Assembly: GCF_013817345.1 (NCBI RefSeq)
Contig: NZ_JACDCW010000018.1
Coordinates: 1-50,819 of the forward strand
Origin: Methylibium sp.
GTDB lineage: Bacteria; Pseudomonadota; Gammaproteobacteria; Burkholderiales; Burkholderiaceae_C
Length of the DNA stretch: 50,819 nucleotides
Direction: 5' to 3'
This document shows positions 17,457-25,911 of this stretch, piece by piece (position 1 is the stretch's first letter; each line of letters starts with the position of its first letter). The notes beneath the pieces were generated by a model. The model worked only from the letters and a program-made list of their open reading frames with translations, was not told the origin of the DNA and searched no databases. Position numbers and translations under genes: made by a program.

Positions 17457-19511
17457 CTACGGCGCTGGCTCGACGGCATTGTCGCCATCCTGCAGGTCGA
17501 TCGCCAAGGCGAGCGGCGCGGCATCCTCCACGGCGTCCTCGGCTTCGTCGGTCTCGACGCGTGCATCGTCCGCATTCGTCGCCGGATCGTCCAGGCGCGC
17601 CAGCAGACTGGCGTGCAGATCGAGCGTGAGCAGGTCGGCGCCGGTGATGCGCACGCGCACCCGCGCGCCGCGTGGCAACGCCTCGCAGCCGAGCGCGCGA
17701 AACACCAGCGGGAGCGTGTCGGCGCGGACCAGGCCGTCTTTCATGACCGCGGCGTCGAGCTCGGTGATTCCCGCTTGCTCCAGGTGGCGCATCGTCCAGT
17801 AGCGCTCCAGGCCGTTCTGGAACTGGTTGTAGGCGGCGTAGGCGGCCTCGAAACCGGAAATCACCGAAAAGAGTTCCGCATCCTTCGGCTTGAAGGGCGC
17901 AGCCAGCGCGGCGGTGCGGCCGTGGCGCGCGCAGGCAATGATCTGCCACTGGTTGGCCAGGTCCACATAGCGGCGCAGCGGCGAGGTGGACCAGGCGTAC
18001 TGCCGTACGCCCATGCTGGCATGCGGCGCCGGTTTGGTGCCCATGCGCACCTTGATGCCCGGGGCCATGCTGGCCTGGCTGCGGTAGATGGCCGGCACGC
18101 CGCACTGGGCGATCCAGCCGCCCCAGTGGCTGTTGGCGAGGATCATCGCCTCGGCGACGATCAGATCGAGCGGCGAGCCGCGCTTGCGTTCGGTGATGAC
18201 GACGGTTTCGCTGCCGTCCGGTTCGTTGCCCGCGGTGTTCGGGTTCGCGCCTTCGAGCCGGAAGCTGTAGTCGGGCCGGTTGAAGTTCTCCGGCTTGCCC
18301 CGCGCGACTTCACGCTGGGCCTTCAGGTGCCGGGCCAGACGGAACGCAAAGGCGAGTTCGGGCGCGAACGCGTAGTCGGCCGCAGCGGCGCCGGTCAGGC
18401 TCGCCTCGGTGATCACGGCGTCGAGCTGGTCATGGCGCAGGTTCACGGCGATCGGCACGCGCTCGATGCGCGTCTCGCTCGTCTTTACCTCGAGCGTGGT
18501 CGCGTCGAAGCTCACGTACAGCGACACCGCCGGGCAATCGAGCCCGGCCTGCAGCGTGTAGGCCTGCACCACGTCGTCGGGCAGCATGGTCAGCTTGTGG
18601 CCGGGCATGTACACGGTCGACCAGCGGTTGCGCGCGAGCTGGTCGAGCGGCGAGCCGGGCGCGATGGCCAGCGCGGGCGCGGCGATGTGCACGCCGAACA
18701 CCACCGTGTCGCTCCCAAGGCCCTGCACCGACAGCGCATCGTCGATCTCGGTGGTGGCCGAGTCGTCGATCGAAAACGCCTGCACCGCGGCGAGCGGAAG
18801 TTCGTCCTTGAGCGCGGGCGCCGGCAGCGCGGGCAAGGCGGTGCCCTTGGGGAAGAACTCGAACAGGAAGCGCCGCCAGTGAAACTGGTAGGCGCTGGTG
18901 ATCGCGCCCGCCGACTTGAGCAGATCGAGCGGCTGCGTGTGCGAGCGCTTCGCCGCATCGACCACCGCCTTGTACTCGGGGCCGTTCTTGTCGGGCTTGA
19001 AGAGAATCTTGTAGAGCTGCTCGCGGATCGGCTCCGGGCAGCGCCCCGCGGCGAGCTCAGTCGCCCACTGATCGATCTGCGCGGCCTGTTGCGCCTTGCG
19101 CTCGATCGCCACCTGCGCCTGCTTCAGCACGTCGGCGGGCGCCTTGCGGAAGCGCCCCTTGCCGCGGCGGTGGAAGTAGTGCGGCGCTTCGAAGAGGCGC
19201 AGCAAGGTCGCGGCCTGTTCGGTGGAGCTGGCGCCGGCGCTGTAGTACTCGCGGGCGATGTCGTCGAAGGCGAAGTCTTCGTCGGGCGCGACCTCCCAGA
19301 CCAGGTCGAGATCGATTTCCTGTGCCAAGGTCTGCGCCTGGCCCAGCAGTTCCGCGGGCGCGGGCTGGGCGAAGCGCAGCAGGGCATTGACGCTCTTGAC
19401 CTTGACCCGCTTGCCGGAGTCGAGCTCGACCTGCAGCGACGAGTCGGTTTCCGACATCACCCGGCCGGCGAGGAACTTCCCGGCTTCCTCGAAAAGTGCG
19501 TATTCAGACAT
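17457..19511 (-). CDS. RNase II/R-family 3'-5' exoribonuclease
   Basis: A processive single-strand 3'-5' exoribonuclease of the RNB family; 684 residues. The N-terminal part has a short OB-like region. The catalytic RNB domain shows AFSIDDSATTEIDDALSV (the metal-binding aspartates), the VVFGVHIAAPALAIAPGSPLD region, and a C-terminal STSPLRRYVDLANQWQI motif. A C-terminal S1-like region (VRVRITGADLLTLDLHASL) is followed by an acidic Asp/Glu tail. It resembles the short Burkholderiales RNB protein more than full-length RNase R, so rnr is not assigned. I use the ATG at 19511 (MSEYALFEEAGKF); an alternative ATG lies six codons upstream at 19529. Confidence 0.88.
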   Translation of the reverse strand: MSEYALFEEAGKFLAGRVMSETDSSLQVELDSGKRVKVKSVNALLRFAQPAPAELLGQAQTLAQEIDLDLVWEVAPDEDFAFDDIAREYYSAGASSTEQAATLLRLFEAPHYFHRRGKGRFRKAPADVLKQAQVAIERKAQQAAQIDQWATELAAGRCPEPIREQLYKILFKPDKNGPEYKAVVDAAKRSHTQPLDLLKSAGAITSAYQFHWRRFLFEFFPKGTALPALPAPALKDELPLAAVQAFSIDDSATTEIDDALSVQGLGSDTVVFGVHIAAPALAIAPGSPLDQLARNRWSTVYMPGHKLTMLPDDVVQAYTLQAGLDCPAVSLYVSFDATTLEVKTSETRIERVPIAVNLRHDQLDAVITEASLTGAAAADYAFAPELAFAFRLARHLKAQREVARGKPENFNRPDYSFRLEGANPNTAGNEPDGSETVVITERKRGSPLDLIVAEAMILANSHWGGWIAQCGVPAIYRSQASMAPGIKVRMGTKPAPHASMGVRQYAWSTSPLRRYVDLANQWQIIACARHGRTAALAAPFKPKDAELFSVISGFEAAYAAYNQFQNGLERYWTMRHLEQAGITELDAAVMKDGLVRADTLPLVFRALGCEALPRGARVRVRITGADLLTLDLHASLLARLDDPATNADDARVETDEAEDAVEDAAPLALAIDLQDGDNAVEPAP

Positions 19512-19551
19512 GTGCGCGGATTGTCCCATCGGCGCTTCCGGCGCCGCCGCG

Positions 19552-20148
19552 TCAGGACAAGCCGACGAACTGCAGGATGTCGGGAAGATGACGCTCGAAG
19601 TCCGAAAGCGCGTGGTCGCCGCCTTCGAGCAGGCGGCCGGGCGAAGCCGAGTAGCGCGCATGCATCTCGCGCCAGTCGAGCACTTCATCGCCTTTGGCGA
19701 TGACCGCGAAGTAGCGCTCGGGCCGCGTGATCCGTGCGGGCGTCATCGCGCGCAGTTCCTCCACATGTGCGACCGTGAATTCGAAACGCAGCTCGGCGTG
19801 GTGCCAGCCGGTCTGCTCGCCGATCTGCCCGGCCAGGCTGGTGGCCGGATCGACGGCCGGGTTTAGCAGCACCGCACGGCAGCCGCGCCGCTCGGCCAGC
19901 ACGGTGGCGTAAAAGCCGCCGAGCGAGCTGCCGACGACTGCCGTGGTGGCGGCCGGCCAATCCTGCGTGGATTCTTCGATGAGCGCCATCGCGCCGGCGG
20001 GCGAGGGCGGCAACTGCGGGCAGCACCACACGAGTCGCCGGCCGCTTCGCTGCAATCGCAGCGCCTCGGCCGCCATGCGCGCCGCCTTGGCCGAAGCCGG
20101 CGACGAGCGAAAGCCGTGCAGGTAGAGCAGGTGGGTCGTGGCCGCCAT
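19552..20148 (-). CDS. YqiA/YcfP-family alpha/beta-hydrolase (esterase)
   Basis: A 198-residue small serine hydrolase. LLYLHGFRSSPAS is the family N-terminal oxyanion region. Ser75 in the GSSLGG elbow is the predicted nucleophile, and Asp (AKGDEVLDW) and His (GGDHALSDF) complete a plausible triad. The physiological ester substrate is unknown. The ATG at 20148 (MAATTHLLYLHG) is chosen; a start nine codons upstream is possible. It lies 65 bp after mpl. Confidence 0.88.
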   Translation of the reverse strand: MAATTHLLYLHGFRSSPASAKAARMAAEALRLQRSGRRLVWCCPQLPPSPAGAMALIEESTQDWPAATTAVVGSSLGGFYATVLAERRGCRAVLLNPAVDPATSLAGQIGEQTGWHHAELRFEFTVAHVEELRAMTPARITRPERYFAVIAKGDEVLDWREMHARYSASPGRLLEGGDHALSDFERHLPDILQFVGLS

Positions 20149-20213
20149 GCCGCTACGGCCTGTTTCCCGGGTCACGCGAGCTGTCCGTAGCGTTGACAGG
20201 CCCTAGCCGCCCG

Positions 20214-21656
20214 TCAGTGAGCCAAGGCCGCCAGCAGCTTGGCATGAATGCCGCCGAAGCCGCCATTGCTCATGCACAGCACATGGTCACCGGCGCGAGC
20301 GGACAACGCGACGCGGTGCACCAGCGCATCGATCGAATCGCTGACGAGGGCGCGTGCGCCCATCTCCGCCAGTGCTTCTGACGCGTCCCAGTCCAGGCCC
20401 GCGCTGTGGCAAAAGGCCAGATCCGCTTCTTCCAGCGCCCAGGGCAGTTGCGCCTTCATGCTGCCGAGCTTCATCGTGTTGGAGCGCGGCTCGAAGACGG
20501 CAAGGATGCGCGGGCCCGTGCCCATCGGCCCAAGCTTGCGGCGCAGGCCGTCCACCGTGGTGCGGATCGCCGTCGGGTGGTGAGCGAAATCGTCGTACAC
20601 GCTGACTTCGCCGCCATCGCGCGGCACCGTGCCGCGCAGCTCGAGCCGGCGTTTCACGTTGGCGAAGTCGCCCAGCGACCGAGCCGCGTCGGCCGGTGCG
20701 ACGCCCACATGCTCGGCCGCGGCGATCGCGGCGAGCGCATTGAGCTGGTTGTGCTCACCGAGCAGCGACCATTCGACGCGACCGACCCGCACGCCCGACT
20801 TGAGCACGTCGAAGGCATGCGGCTCCCCGCGCGCCCGCCAGCCCGGCGCATCGCCGCGCACGCCGAAGCGCGCCACGTCGCTCCAGCAGCCCCGCTCGAG
20901 CACGTGTTCGAGGCTGGCTTCGCGGGCATTGACGACCAGCCGGCCGCTCGCCGGCACGGTGCGCACGAGGTGGTGGAACTGGGTCTCGATAGCGCCGAGG
21001 TCGGCAAAGATATCGGCGTGGTCGAACTCGAGGTTGTTGAGCACGGCGGTGCGCGGCCGGTAGTGCACGAACTTGCTGCGCTTGTCGAAGAAAGCGGTGT
21101 CGTATTCGTCGGCTTCGATCACGAAGAAAGGGAGTGACCCTGGAACCTGCGCTTGCGGGCCGCTCTGTAACGCACTCGCACTCGCACTCGCACCACCCAG
21201 CCGCGCACTCACGCCGAAGTTCTGCGGCACGCCACCGACCAGGAAGCCCGGCTGCAGGCCGCCCGACTCCAGGATCCACGCCAGCATCGAGGTCGTGGTG
21301 GTCTTGCCGTGCGTGCCGGCCACGGCCAGCACATGCCGGCCCTGCAGCACGTGCTCGGCCAGCCATTGCGGCCCGCTCGTGTAGGGCAGGCCGGCATCGA
21401 GGATGGCCTCCATCAGCGGGAACTGGTCGGGCTTGGCGCGTGAGACGACGTTGCCGATCACGAACAGATCGGGTGCCAGCGCGAGCTGGTCGGCGCCGAA
21501 GCCCTCGATCAGGTCGATGTCGAGGGCGCGAAGCTGCTCGCTCATCGGCGGATACACGCTCGCGTCGCAGCCGGTGACCTTGTGCCCGGCCTCGCGCGCC
21601 AAGGCCGCCAGACCGCCCATGAAACTGCCGCAGATGCCGAGGATGTGGAGGTGCAT
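20214..21656 (-). CDS. mpl: UDP-MurNAc:L-Ala-gamma-D-Glu-meso-DAP ligase (murein tripeptide recycling)
   Basis: Attaches recycled murein tripeptide to UDP-MurNAc, so it works in the same recycling pathway as AmpD at the window start. The 480-residue protein has the Mur-ligase N-terminal Rossmann domain (MHLHILGICGSFMGGLA), the ATP loop GTHGKTTTTSML (Gly114-Lys118-Thr119), the central-domain EADEYDTAFF, and YDDFAHHPTAIRTTVDGL in the C-terminal domain. An extra low-complexity segment at about residues 155-175 (GASASASALQ) is encoded by a hexanucleotide repeat. I use the ATG at 21656; the longer frame would begin with TTG. Confidence 0.95.
   Translation of the reverse strand: MHLHILGICGSFMGGLAALAREAGHKVTGCDASVYPPMSEQLRALDIDLIEGFGADQLALAPDLFVIGNVVSRAKPDQFPLMEAILDAGLPYTSGPQWLAEHVLQGRHVLAVAGTHGKTTTTSMLAWILESGGLQPGFLVGGVPQNFGVSARLGGASASASALQSGPQAQVPGSLPFFVIEADEYDTAFFDKRSKFVHYRPRTAVLNNLEFDHADIFADLGAIETQFHHLVRTVPASGRLVVNAREASLEHVLERGCWSDVARFGVRGDAPGWRARGEPHAFDVLKSGVRVGRVEWSLLGEHNQLNALAAIAAAEHVGVAPADAARSLGDFANVKRRLELRGTVPRDGGEVSVYDDFAHHPTAIRTTVDGLRRKLGPMGTGPRILAVFEPRSNTMKLGSMKAQLPWALEEADLAFCHSAGLDWDASEALAEMGARALVSDSIDALVHRVALSARAGDHVLCMSNGGFGGIHAKLLAALAH
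21171..21193. repeat. In-frame hexanucleotide tandem repeat inside mpl
   Basis: The unit CGCACT repeats three times with a further partial unit. On the mpl strand it encodes alternating Ser-Ala residues in the ATP-binding domain surface loop. Copy-number change would alter loop length without a frameshift. Confidence 0.7.
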
Positions 21657-21714
21657 GGGGCTTGCAGGCAAACCGGTGTTGACCGGAAAGAACGTGGGAA
21701 CGGGACGCTGACGA

Positions 21715-23070
21715 TCAGCGCAGCACGGCGCGTGCCGCAGCGAGCGTCGCTTCTATGTCGGCCGGCGTGTGTGCCGCGCTGATGAAGCCCGCCTCGTACA
21801 GCGCCGGCGCGAGATAGACGCCGCGCTCGAGCATGCCGTGAAAAAAGCGATTGAATCGATCGCTGTCTGTGGCCATGACCTGCGGGTAGTTTTGCGGCAA
21901 GCCCGCCGCCAACTCGGCAGCGCCCTTAGGAAAAAAGAAGCCGAACATGCCACCCTCGCAGTCGCCGACCATTGGCACGCCGGCTTCACGGGCAGCGTCG
22001 AGCAGGCCGTCGGTGAGGCTGCGAGTGCTGCGCGAAAGCGCTTCGAAGAAGCCAGGCCTCTGGATCTCGCGCAAGGTCGCAAGCCCGCAGGCGGTGGCCA
22101 CCGGATTGCCCGACAGCGTGCCGGCCTGATACACCGGGCCCAGCGGCGCCAGCAGCTCCATCACGGCGCGCGGCCCAGCGAACGCGGCCAGCGGCATGCC
22201 GCCGCCGATGACCTTGCCGAACACGCTGAGGTCCGGCTTGAAGCCGGGAATCTGCTGCGCATAGAGGCTTTGCGCGCCACCGAGCGCGACGCGAAAGCCG
22301 GTCATCACCTCGTCGAACACCAGCAGCGCGCCGTGCTGCGTGCACAGCTCGCGCAGCCGCCGCATGAAGGGAACGCTCGCGCGCACGAAATTCATGTTGC
22401 CCGCGATCGGCTCGATCATCACGCAGGCAATCTCGGAGCCGTGCGCATCGAACGCGGCTTCGAGCTGAGCCACGTCGTTGTAGGTCAGGACCAGCGTGTG
22501 CTGCACGACTTCAGCCGGCACGCCGGCGGACGTCGGGTGGCCGAAGGTCGCCAGGCCCGAGCCGGCCTTGACCAGCAACGCGTCGGCATGGCCGTGATAG
22601 CAGCCCTCGAACTTGATGATCTTCGCGCGCCCGGTTGCGCCACGCGCCAGGCGCAGTGCGCTCATTGCGGCCTCGGTGCCCGAGCTCACCAGGCGCACCT
22701 GCTCGGCGCTCGGCACCAGCTTGAGAATCTCTTCGGCCAGCTCGACCTCGCGTTCGGTCGGCGCGCCGAAGCTGAAGCCTTCGTGCGCCGCCTGCAGCAC
22801 CGCTTCGAGCACGGCCGGGTGGCCGTGGCCCAGGATCATCGGCCCCCAGGAACCGATGTAGTCGATGTAGCGTTTACCGTCGGCGTCCCAAAGATAGGGC
22901 CCTTCGGCACGCTGAATGAAGCGCGGTATACCGCCGACCGCACGGAAGGCGCGCACGGGCGAATTGACGCCGCCCGGAATGCTGCGCTGCGCGCGCTCGA
23001 AGAGCTGTGCGCTGCGGGAGCCTTCGGCTGGCGACGCGACGGCGTCGCCAGCGCCGGAGGAATCGGCCAT
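21715..23070 (-). CDS. hemL: Glutamate-1-semialdehyde 2,1-aminomutase
   Basis: A PLP enzyme converting glutamate-1-semialdehyde to 5-aminolevulinate, the C5 route to haem. The 451 residues include the substrate-loop start [14 protein letters not shown], the PLP-binding [15 protein letters not shown], and the catalytic lysine in [14 protein letters not shown]. No hemA is present in the window. The ATG at 23070 (MADSSGAGD) is used; a GTG three codons upstream is also in frame and neither has a good ribosome-binding site. It starts only 14 bp after the ThiD-like gene, so the two are probably co-transcribed. Confidence 0.96.
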   Translation of the reverse strand: MADSSGAGDAVASPAEGSRSAQLFERAQRSIPGGVNSPVRAFRAVGGIPRFIQRAEGPYLWDADGKRYIDYIGSWGPMILGHGHPAVLEAVLQAAHEGFSFGAPTEREVELAEEILKLVPSAEQVRLVSSGTEAAMSALRLARGATGRAKIIKFEGCYHGHADALLVKAGSGLATFGHPTSAGVPAEVVQHTLVLTYNDVAQLEAAFDAHGSEIACVMIEPIAGNMNFVRASVPFMRRLRELCTQHGALLVFDEVMTGFRVALGGAQSLYAQQIPGFKPDLSVFGKVIGGGMPLAAFAGPRAVMELLAPLGPVYQAGTLSGNPVATACGLATLREIQRPGFFEALSRSTRSLTDGLLDAAREAGVPMVGDCEGGMFGFFFPKGAAELAAGLPQNYPQVMATDSDRFNRFFHGMLERGVYLAPALYEAGFISAAHTPADIEATLAAARAVLR

Positions 23071-23084
23071 AGGAGACACGCGAA

Positions 23085-24044
23085 TCAGTGAATGCGACGC
23101 GGGCCGCGTTCTGCGGACGGAGGCTCTTCGAGCAAGACTTCCCCAGGCGGCCCTTCGCCTTCGTCGGCTTCCTCGCCTTCCGGCAGTGCCCAGAAGAAGC
23201 GATCCGGCACCACGTTGCCCATGCCCGGCCGAAAGCCGGCATCGAGCGCCTGGTCGAGAAAGCTCAGCGCTTCCGACACGGCCAGGTGCAGATCCTGACC
23301 GCTGGCCAGCAACGAGGCCAGTGCGGCCGCGAGGGTCTCGCCGGCGCCGACGAAGCCCGCGTCGAAGCGCTCGAACTTCTCACCGGTGATGGCACCCTGC
23401 GGCGAAGCCAGCACGTTGTCGACGGAGGCCTCGCCGCCTTTTGTCGACGGCAGCGAAATGCCGGTGACGAGCACGTACTTCGCGCCCAGTTCGCCGGCAG
23501 CCACTGCCAGTTCGCGGGCCGAGGGCGGGCGCTCGCCGTCCCAGTCGGGAAGCAGGGCGTCGATCAGCGTCTGCTGGTTGCCGACCAGCACTTCGGTGGC
23601 CGGCAGGATCAGTTCGCGAAAGGCGTCGAGGTAGGCCTGCTGGTCGTCTTCTTCGAGCCACGACACGTCGTTGAGATAGGCCACCAGCGGCACGTCGGGG
23701 TAATCGCTCAGCACTTCGGCGACGCCGGCCACGCCCTCGGCGCTGCCGAGAAAGCCGACCTTCCAGGCGGCGATGGTGACGTCCTCGAGGATGCTGCGGG
23801 CCTGCTCGACGATCACGTCGGATTCGATCTCGTGCGACTCGAACACCTCGGCGGTGTCGCGCAGCACGATCGCGGTGACGACGGGCAATGCATGCGCGCC
23901 CATTGCGGCGATGGTCGCGATGTCGCCGGCCAAGCCGCCAGCGCCGCTCGGGTCGCTGGCATTGAAAGTCATCACGCAGGCGGGCGGCGCGTCGTCGGCG
24001 GGGGCTTCAGGAGTGTCGGCGGCGTCGGGCGCGGGGGTGTTCAT
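23085..24044 (-). CDS. ThiD-like hydroxymethylpyrimidine/phosphomethylpyrimidine kinase
   Basis: A 319-residue ribokinase-fold protein of the ThiD family: [29 protein letters not shown] opens the kinase domain, and [18 protein letters not shown] stands at the anion-hole/catalytic position. In the standard ThiD this site reads GTGCTLSAA; here it is GAGETL. This and the divergent N-terminal half suggest a paralogue not limited to thiamine synthesis. The ends are unusual: an acidic Ala/Asp-rich N-terminal leader of about 20 residues and an acidic C-terminal tail ([14 protein letters not shown]). No other thiamine gene is nearby. It is the first gene of the 17-gene minus-strand run, divergent from rubredoxin. 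Confidence 0.75.
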   Translation of the reverse strand: MNTPAPDAADTPEAPADDAPPACVMTFNASDPSGAGGLAGDIATIAAMGAHALPVVTAIVLRDTAEVFESHEIESDVIVEQARSILEDVTIAAWKVGFLGSAEGVAGVAEVLSDYPDVPLVAYLNDVSWLEEDDQQAYLDAFRELILPATEVLVGNQQTLIDALLPDWDGERPPSARELAVAAGELGAKYVLVTGISLPSTKGGEASVDNVLASPQGAITGEKFERFDAGFVGAGETLAAALASLLASGQDLHLAVSEALSFLDQALDAGFRPGMGNVVPDRFFWALPEGEEADEGEGPPGEVLLEEPPSAERGPRRIH

Positions 24045-24138
24045 GGGTGCTGATTCAAGAGCCCGGCGCTGCCTGTGAGAAGGCAGTCACGGAGTTCCAG
24101 ATAATTATGAGGAATGTTGCGTATGTGCCCACAAAGTC

Positions 24139-24169
24139 TTGTGTTTTCAGAATGGGCGCTCGCTAAAAT
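24139..24169 (+). promoter_or_regulatory. Candidate promoter of the rubredoxin-pil-chp operon
   Basis: A -35-like TTGTGT (24139-24144) and a -10-like TAAAAT (24164-24169) are separated by 19 bp, 32 bp upstream of the rubredoxin start and inside the 157-bp divergent intergenic region. The spacing is slightly long and the -35 weak. On the opposite strand CATAAT (24104-24109) could serve the ThiD-like gene. Confidence 0.35.
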
Positions 24170-24201
24170 GTTTCTTCATTGTAGTGAGCCGTCAAGACAC
24201 C

Positions 24202-24375
24202 GTGAGCGAATCGAAAACCTGGATGTGCCTCATTTGCGGGTGGATTTACGACGAGGCCGCCGGGGACCCGGAGCACGGTATCGCACCGGGTACCGCTTGG
24301 CCCGCCGTGCCGATGAACTGGACCTGTCCGGAATGCGGCGCACGCAAGGAAGATTTCGAGATGGTGCAGATCTAG
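24202..24375 (+). CDS. Rubredoxin
   Basis: A 57-residue one-electron carrier with a single Fe(Cys)4 centre, from Cys9 and Cys12 (MCLICGWIYDEAAG) and Cys42 and Cys45 (TCPECGARKEDFEMVQI). The GTG at 24202 gives the standard rubredoxin N-terminus; in-frame upstream codons would add an atypical leader. It lies 31 bp before pilG, so it is probably the first gene of the chemosensory operon. No alkane hydroxylase or rubredoxin reductase gene is nearby, so the partner is unknown. Confidence 0.93.
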   Translation: MSESKTWMCLICGWIYDEAAGDPEHGIAPGTAWPAVPMNWTCPECGARKEDFEMVQI

Positions 24376-24406
24376 CCCACGCCAACAAGCCGTTGAGGAG
24401 TGCCAA

Positions 24407-24844
24407 GTGCTGAACCAGGCACCAAAGCAAGAGGGACCGGGGGGCGTTGCGGCCGAGGCCGCTGCCGAAGCTGCGACAACACGTGTGCTGGTCATCGATG
24501 ACAGCAACACGATCCGACGCAGTGCCGAGATTTTTCTGAAGCAAGGCGGCTACACCGTCGTGCTGGCCGAGGACGGCTTCGATGCGCTGGCCAAGGTCAA
24601 CGACCATCAGCCGCATCTCATCTTCTGCGACATCCTGATGCCGCGGCTCGATGGCTACCAGACCTGCGCAATCATCAAGCGCAACCCCAAGTTCTCGGGT
24701 GTGCCGGTGATCATGCTGTCGTCCAAGGATGGCCTGTTCGACAAGGCGCGAGGCCGCATGGTCGGCTCGCAGGACTACCTGACCAAGCCGTTCACCAAAG
24801 ACCAGTTGCTGCAGGCGGTCGAGCAGCACCGCGGCGGGTCTTGA
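24407..24844 (+). CDS. pilG: Twitching-motility response regulator PilG
   Basis: A 145-residue single receiver domain with the phosphoacceptor Asp75 (LIFCDILMPRLDGYQT), the acidic pair VIDDSNTIRRSAE and Lys in DYLTKPFTKDQLL. CheY-like PilG is phosphorylated by ChpA and promotes pilus extension in Pseudomonas. The first 25 residues are an Ala/Gln-rich leader. The GTG start at 24407 has a strong GAGGAG at 24395-24400. Confidence 0.93.
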   Translation: MLNQAPKQEGPGGVAAEAAAEAATTRVLVIDDSNTIRRSAEIFLKQGGYTVVLAEDGFDALAKVNDHQPHLIFCDILMPRLDGYQTCAIIKRNPKFSGVPVIMLSSKDGLFDKARGRMVGSQDYLTKPFTKDQLLQAVEQHRGGS

Positions 24845-24920
24845 GGTCGGCGTGCGCCGGGGCCCCTGCACGGTTCTCGTGTGCGGTGCGGCGGGGCTCG
24901 GCTAAAAAGTTGAAGGAAAC

Positions 24921-25289
24921 ATGATGGCGATCGAAAAGATCCTGCTCGTTGACGATTCGAAAACCGAACTGCATTTCCTGTCGGATCTGCTGTCCAAGCG
25001 CGGCTACAAGGTCCGCACGGCCGAGAACGCCGACGAGGCGATGAAGCGCCTGGGCGAGGAAAAGCCCGACCTGATCCTGATGGACGTGGTGATGCCGGGC
25101 CAGAACGGTTTTCAGCTCACCCGCGCGATCACGCGCGATCCGCGCTTTCTCGACGTGCCGGTGATCATGTGCACCAGCAAGAACCAGGAAACCGACAAGG
25201 TCTGGGGCATGCGCCAGGGCGCACGCGACTACGTTGTGAAGCCGGTCGACGCCGACGAGCTGGTCGCCAAGATCCGCGCGTTCGGCTGA
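24921..25289 (+). CDS. pilH: Twitching-motility response regulator PilH
   Basis: A 122-residue CheY-like receiver with ILLVDDSKTELHFLSDLL, phosphoacceptor Asp55 (LILMDVVMPGQNGFQ) and Lys in DYVVKPVDADELV. In the Pseudomonas model PilH acts as a second ChpA target, affecting retraction and phosphate flow. AAGGAAAC precedes tandem ATG codons at 24921 and 24924, and either may be used. It lies 76 bp after pilG. Confidence 0.93.
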   Translation: MMAIEKILLVDDSKTELHFLSDLLSKRGYKVRTAENADEAMKRLGEEKPDLILMDVVMPGQNGFQLTRAITRDPRFLDVPVIMCTSKNQETDKVWGMRQGARDYVVKPVDADELVAKIRAFG

Positions 25290-25330
25290 GTCGGCCGTTC
25301 ACCGAAGAACAGCGTCGAAAAGCAAGCGGC

Positions 25331-25858
25331 ATGGCGAAAAAAGAAGCGCTGCGCGAACTGCAAAGCCGGCTGGCCGAGCGCCTGCAGAACGCGCGTTCGC
25401 AAGCCGACAGCGCGAGCTGGCTGGCCGTCGAGTGCGCAGGTCAGGGTGTGTTGTTGCCGCTGGCGCAGGCGGGGGAAATCTTCTCCCTGTCGCCGCTGGT
25501 TCCCGTGCCGCACACGCAGCCCTGGTTCGTCGGGGTGGCCAACCTGCGGGGCCGGCTGCACGGCGTGGTCGATCTGTCCCGCTTTCTCGGACTGGCGGCC
25601 GCCGGCGCGGCGCCGGAAGCCGGCCGTGAGCAGTCGCGGCTGATCGCTTTCAACCCGGCGCTGGACATCAACTGCGCGCTGCTCGTCGACCGGCTCGCCG
25701 GTCTGCGGTCGGCCGAGCAGCTACAAGGCGATGACGACGGGCAAGCGCGACCGGCTTTCGCCGGCCCGCGGTATATCGACGCAGCGGGGCGCCGCTGGCA
25801 GGCCCTGCAGCTGGCCACGCTGGCTGCGGACGAAACTTTTCTGAAGGTGACCCGGTGA
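25331..25858 (+). CDS. pilI: CheW-like adaptor PilI
   Basis: A 175-residue adaptor linking PilJ to ChpA. An N-terminal helical segment (about residues 1-30) is followed by a CheW domain (WLAVECAGQGVLLPLAQAGEIFSLSPLVPVPH; WFVGVANLRGRLHGVVDLSRFLG). The ATG at 25331 starts MAKKEALRELQ, and longer in-frame extension would overlap pilH. It lies 41 bp after pilH and 53 bp before pilJ. Confidence 0.92.
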   Translation: MAKKEALRELQSRLAERLQNARSQADSASWLAVECAGQGVLLPLAQAGEIFSLSPLVPVPHTQPWFVGVANLRGRLHGVVDLSRFLGLAAAGAAPEAGREQSRLIAFNPALDINCALLVDRLAGLRSAEQLQGDDDGQARPAFAGPRYIDAAGRRWQALQLATLAADETFLKVTR

Positions 25859-25911
25859 GCGCTGAGGCAAGCGCGTCGTCTGATCACCATTGATACGAGC
25901 GAGAGGCTTCT

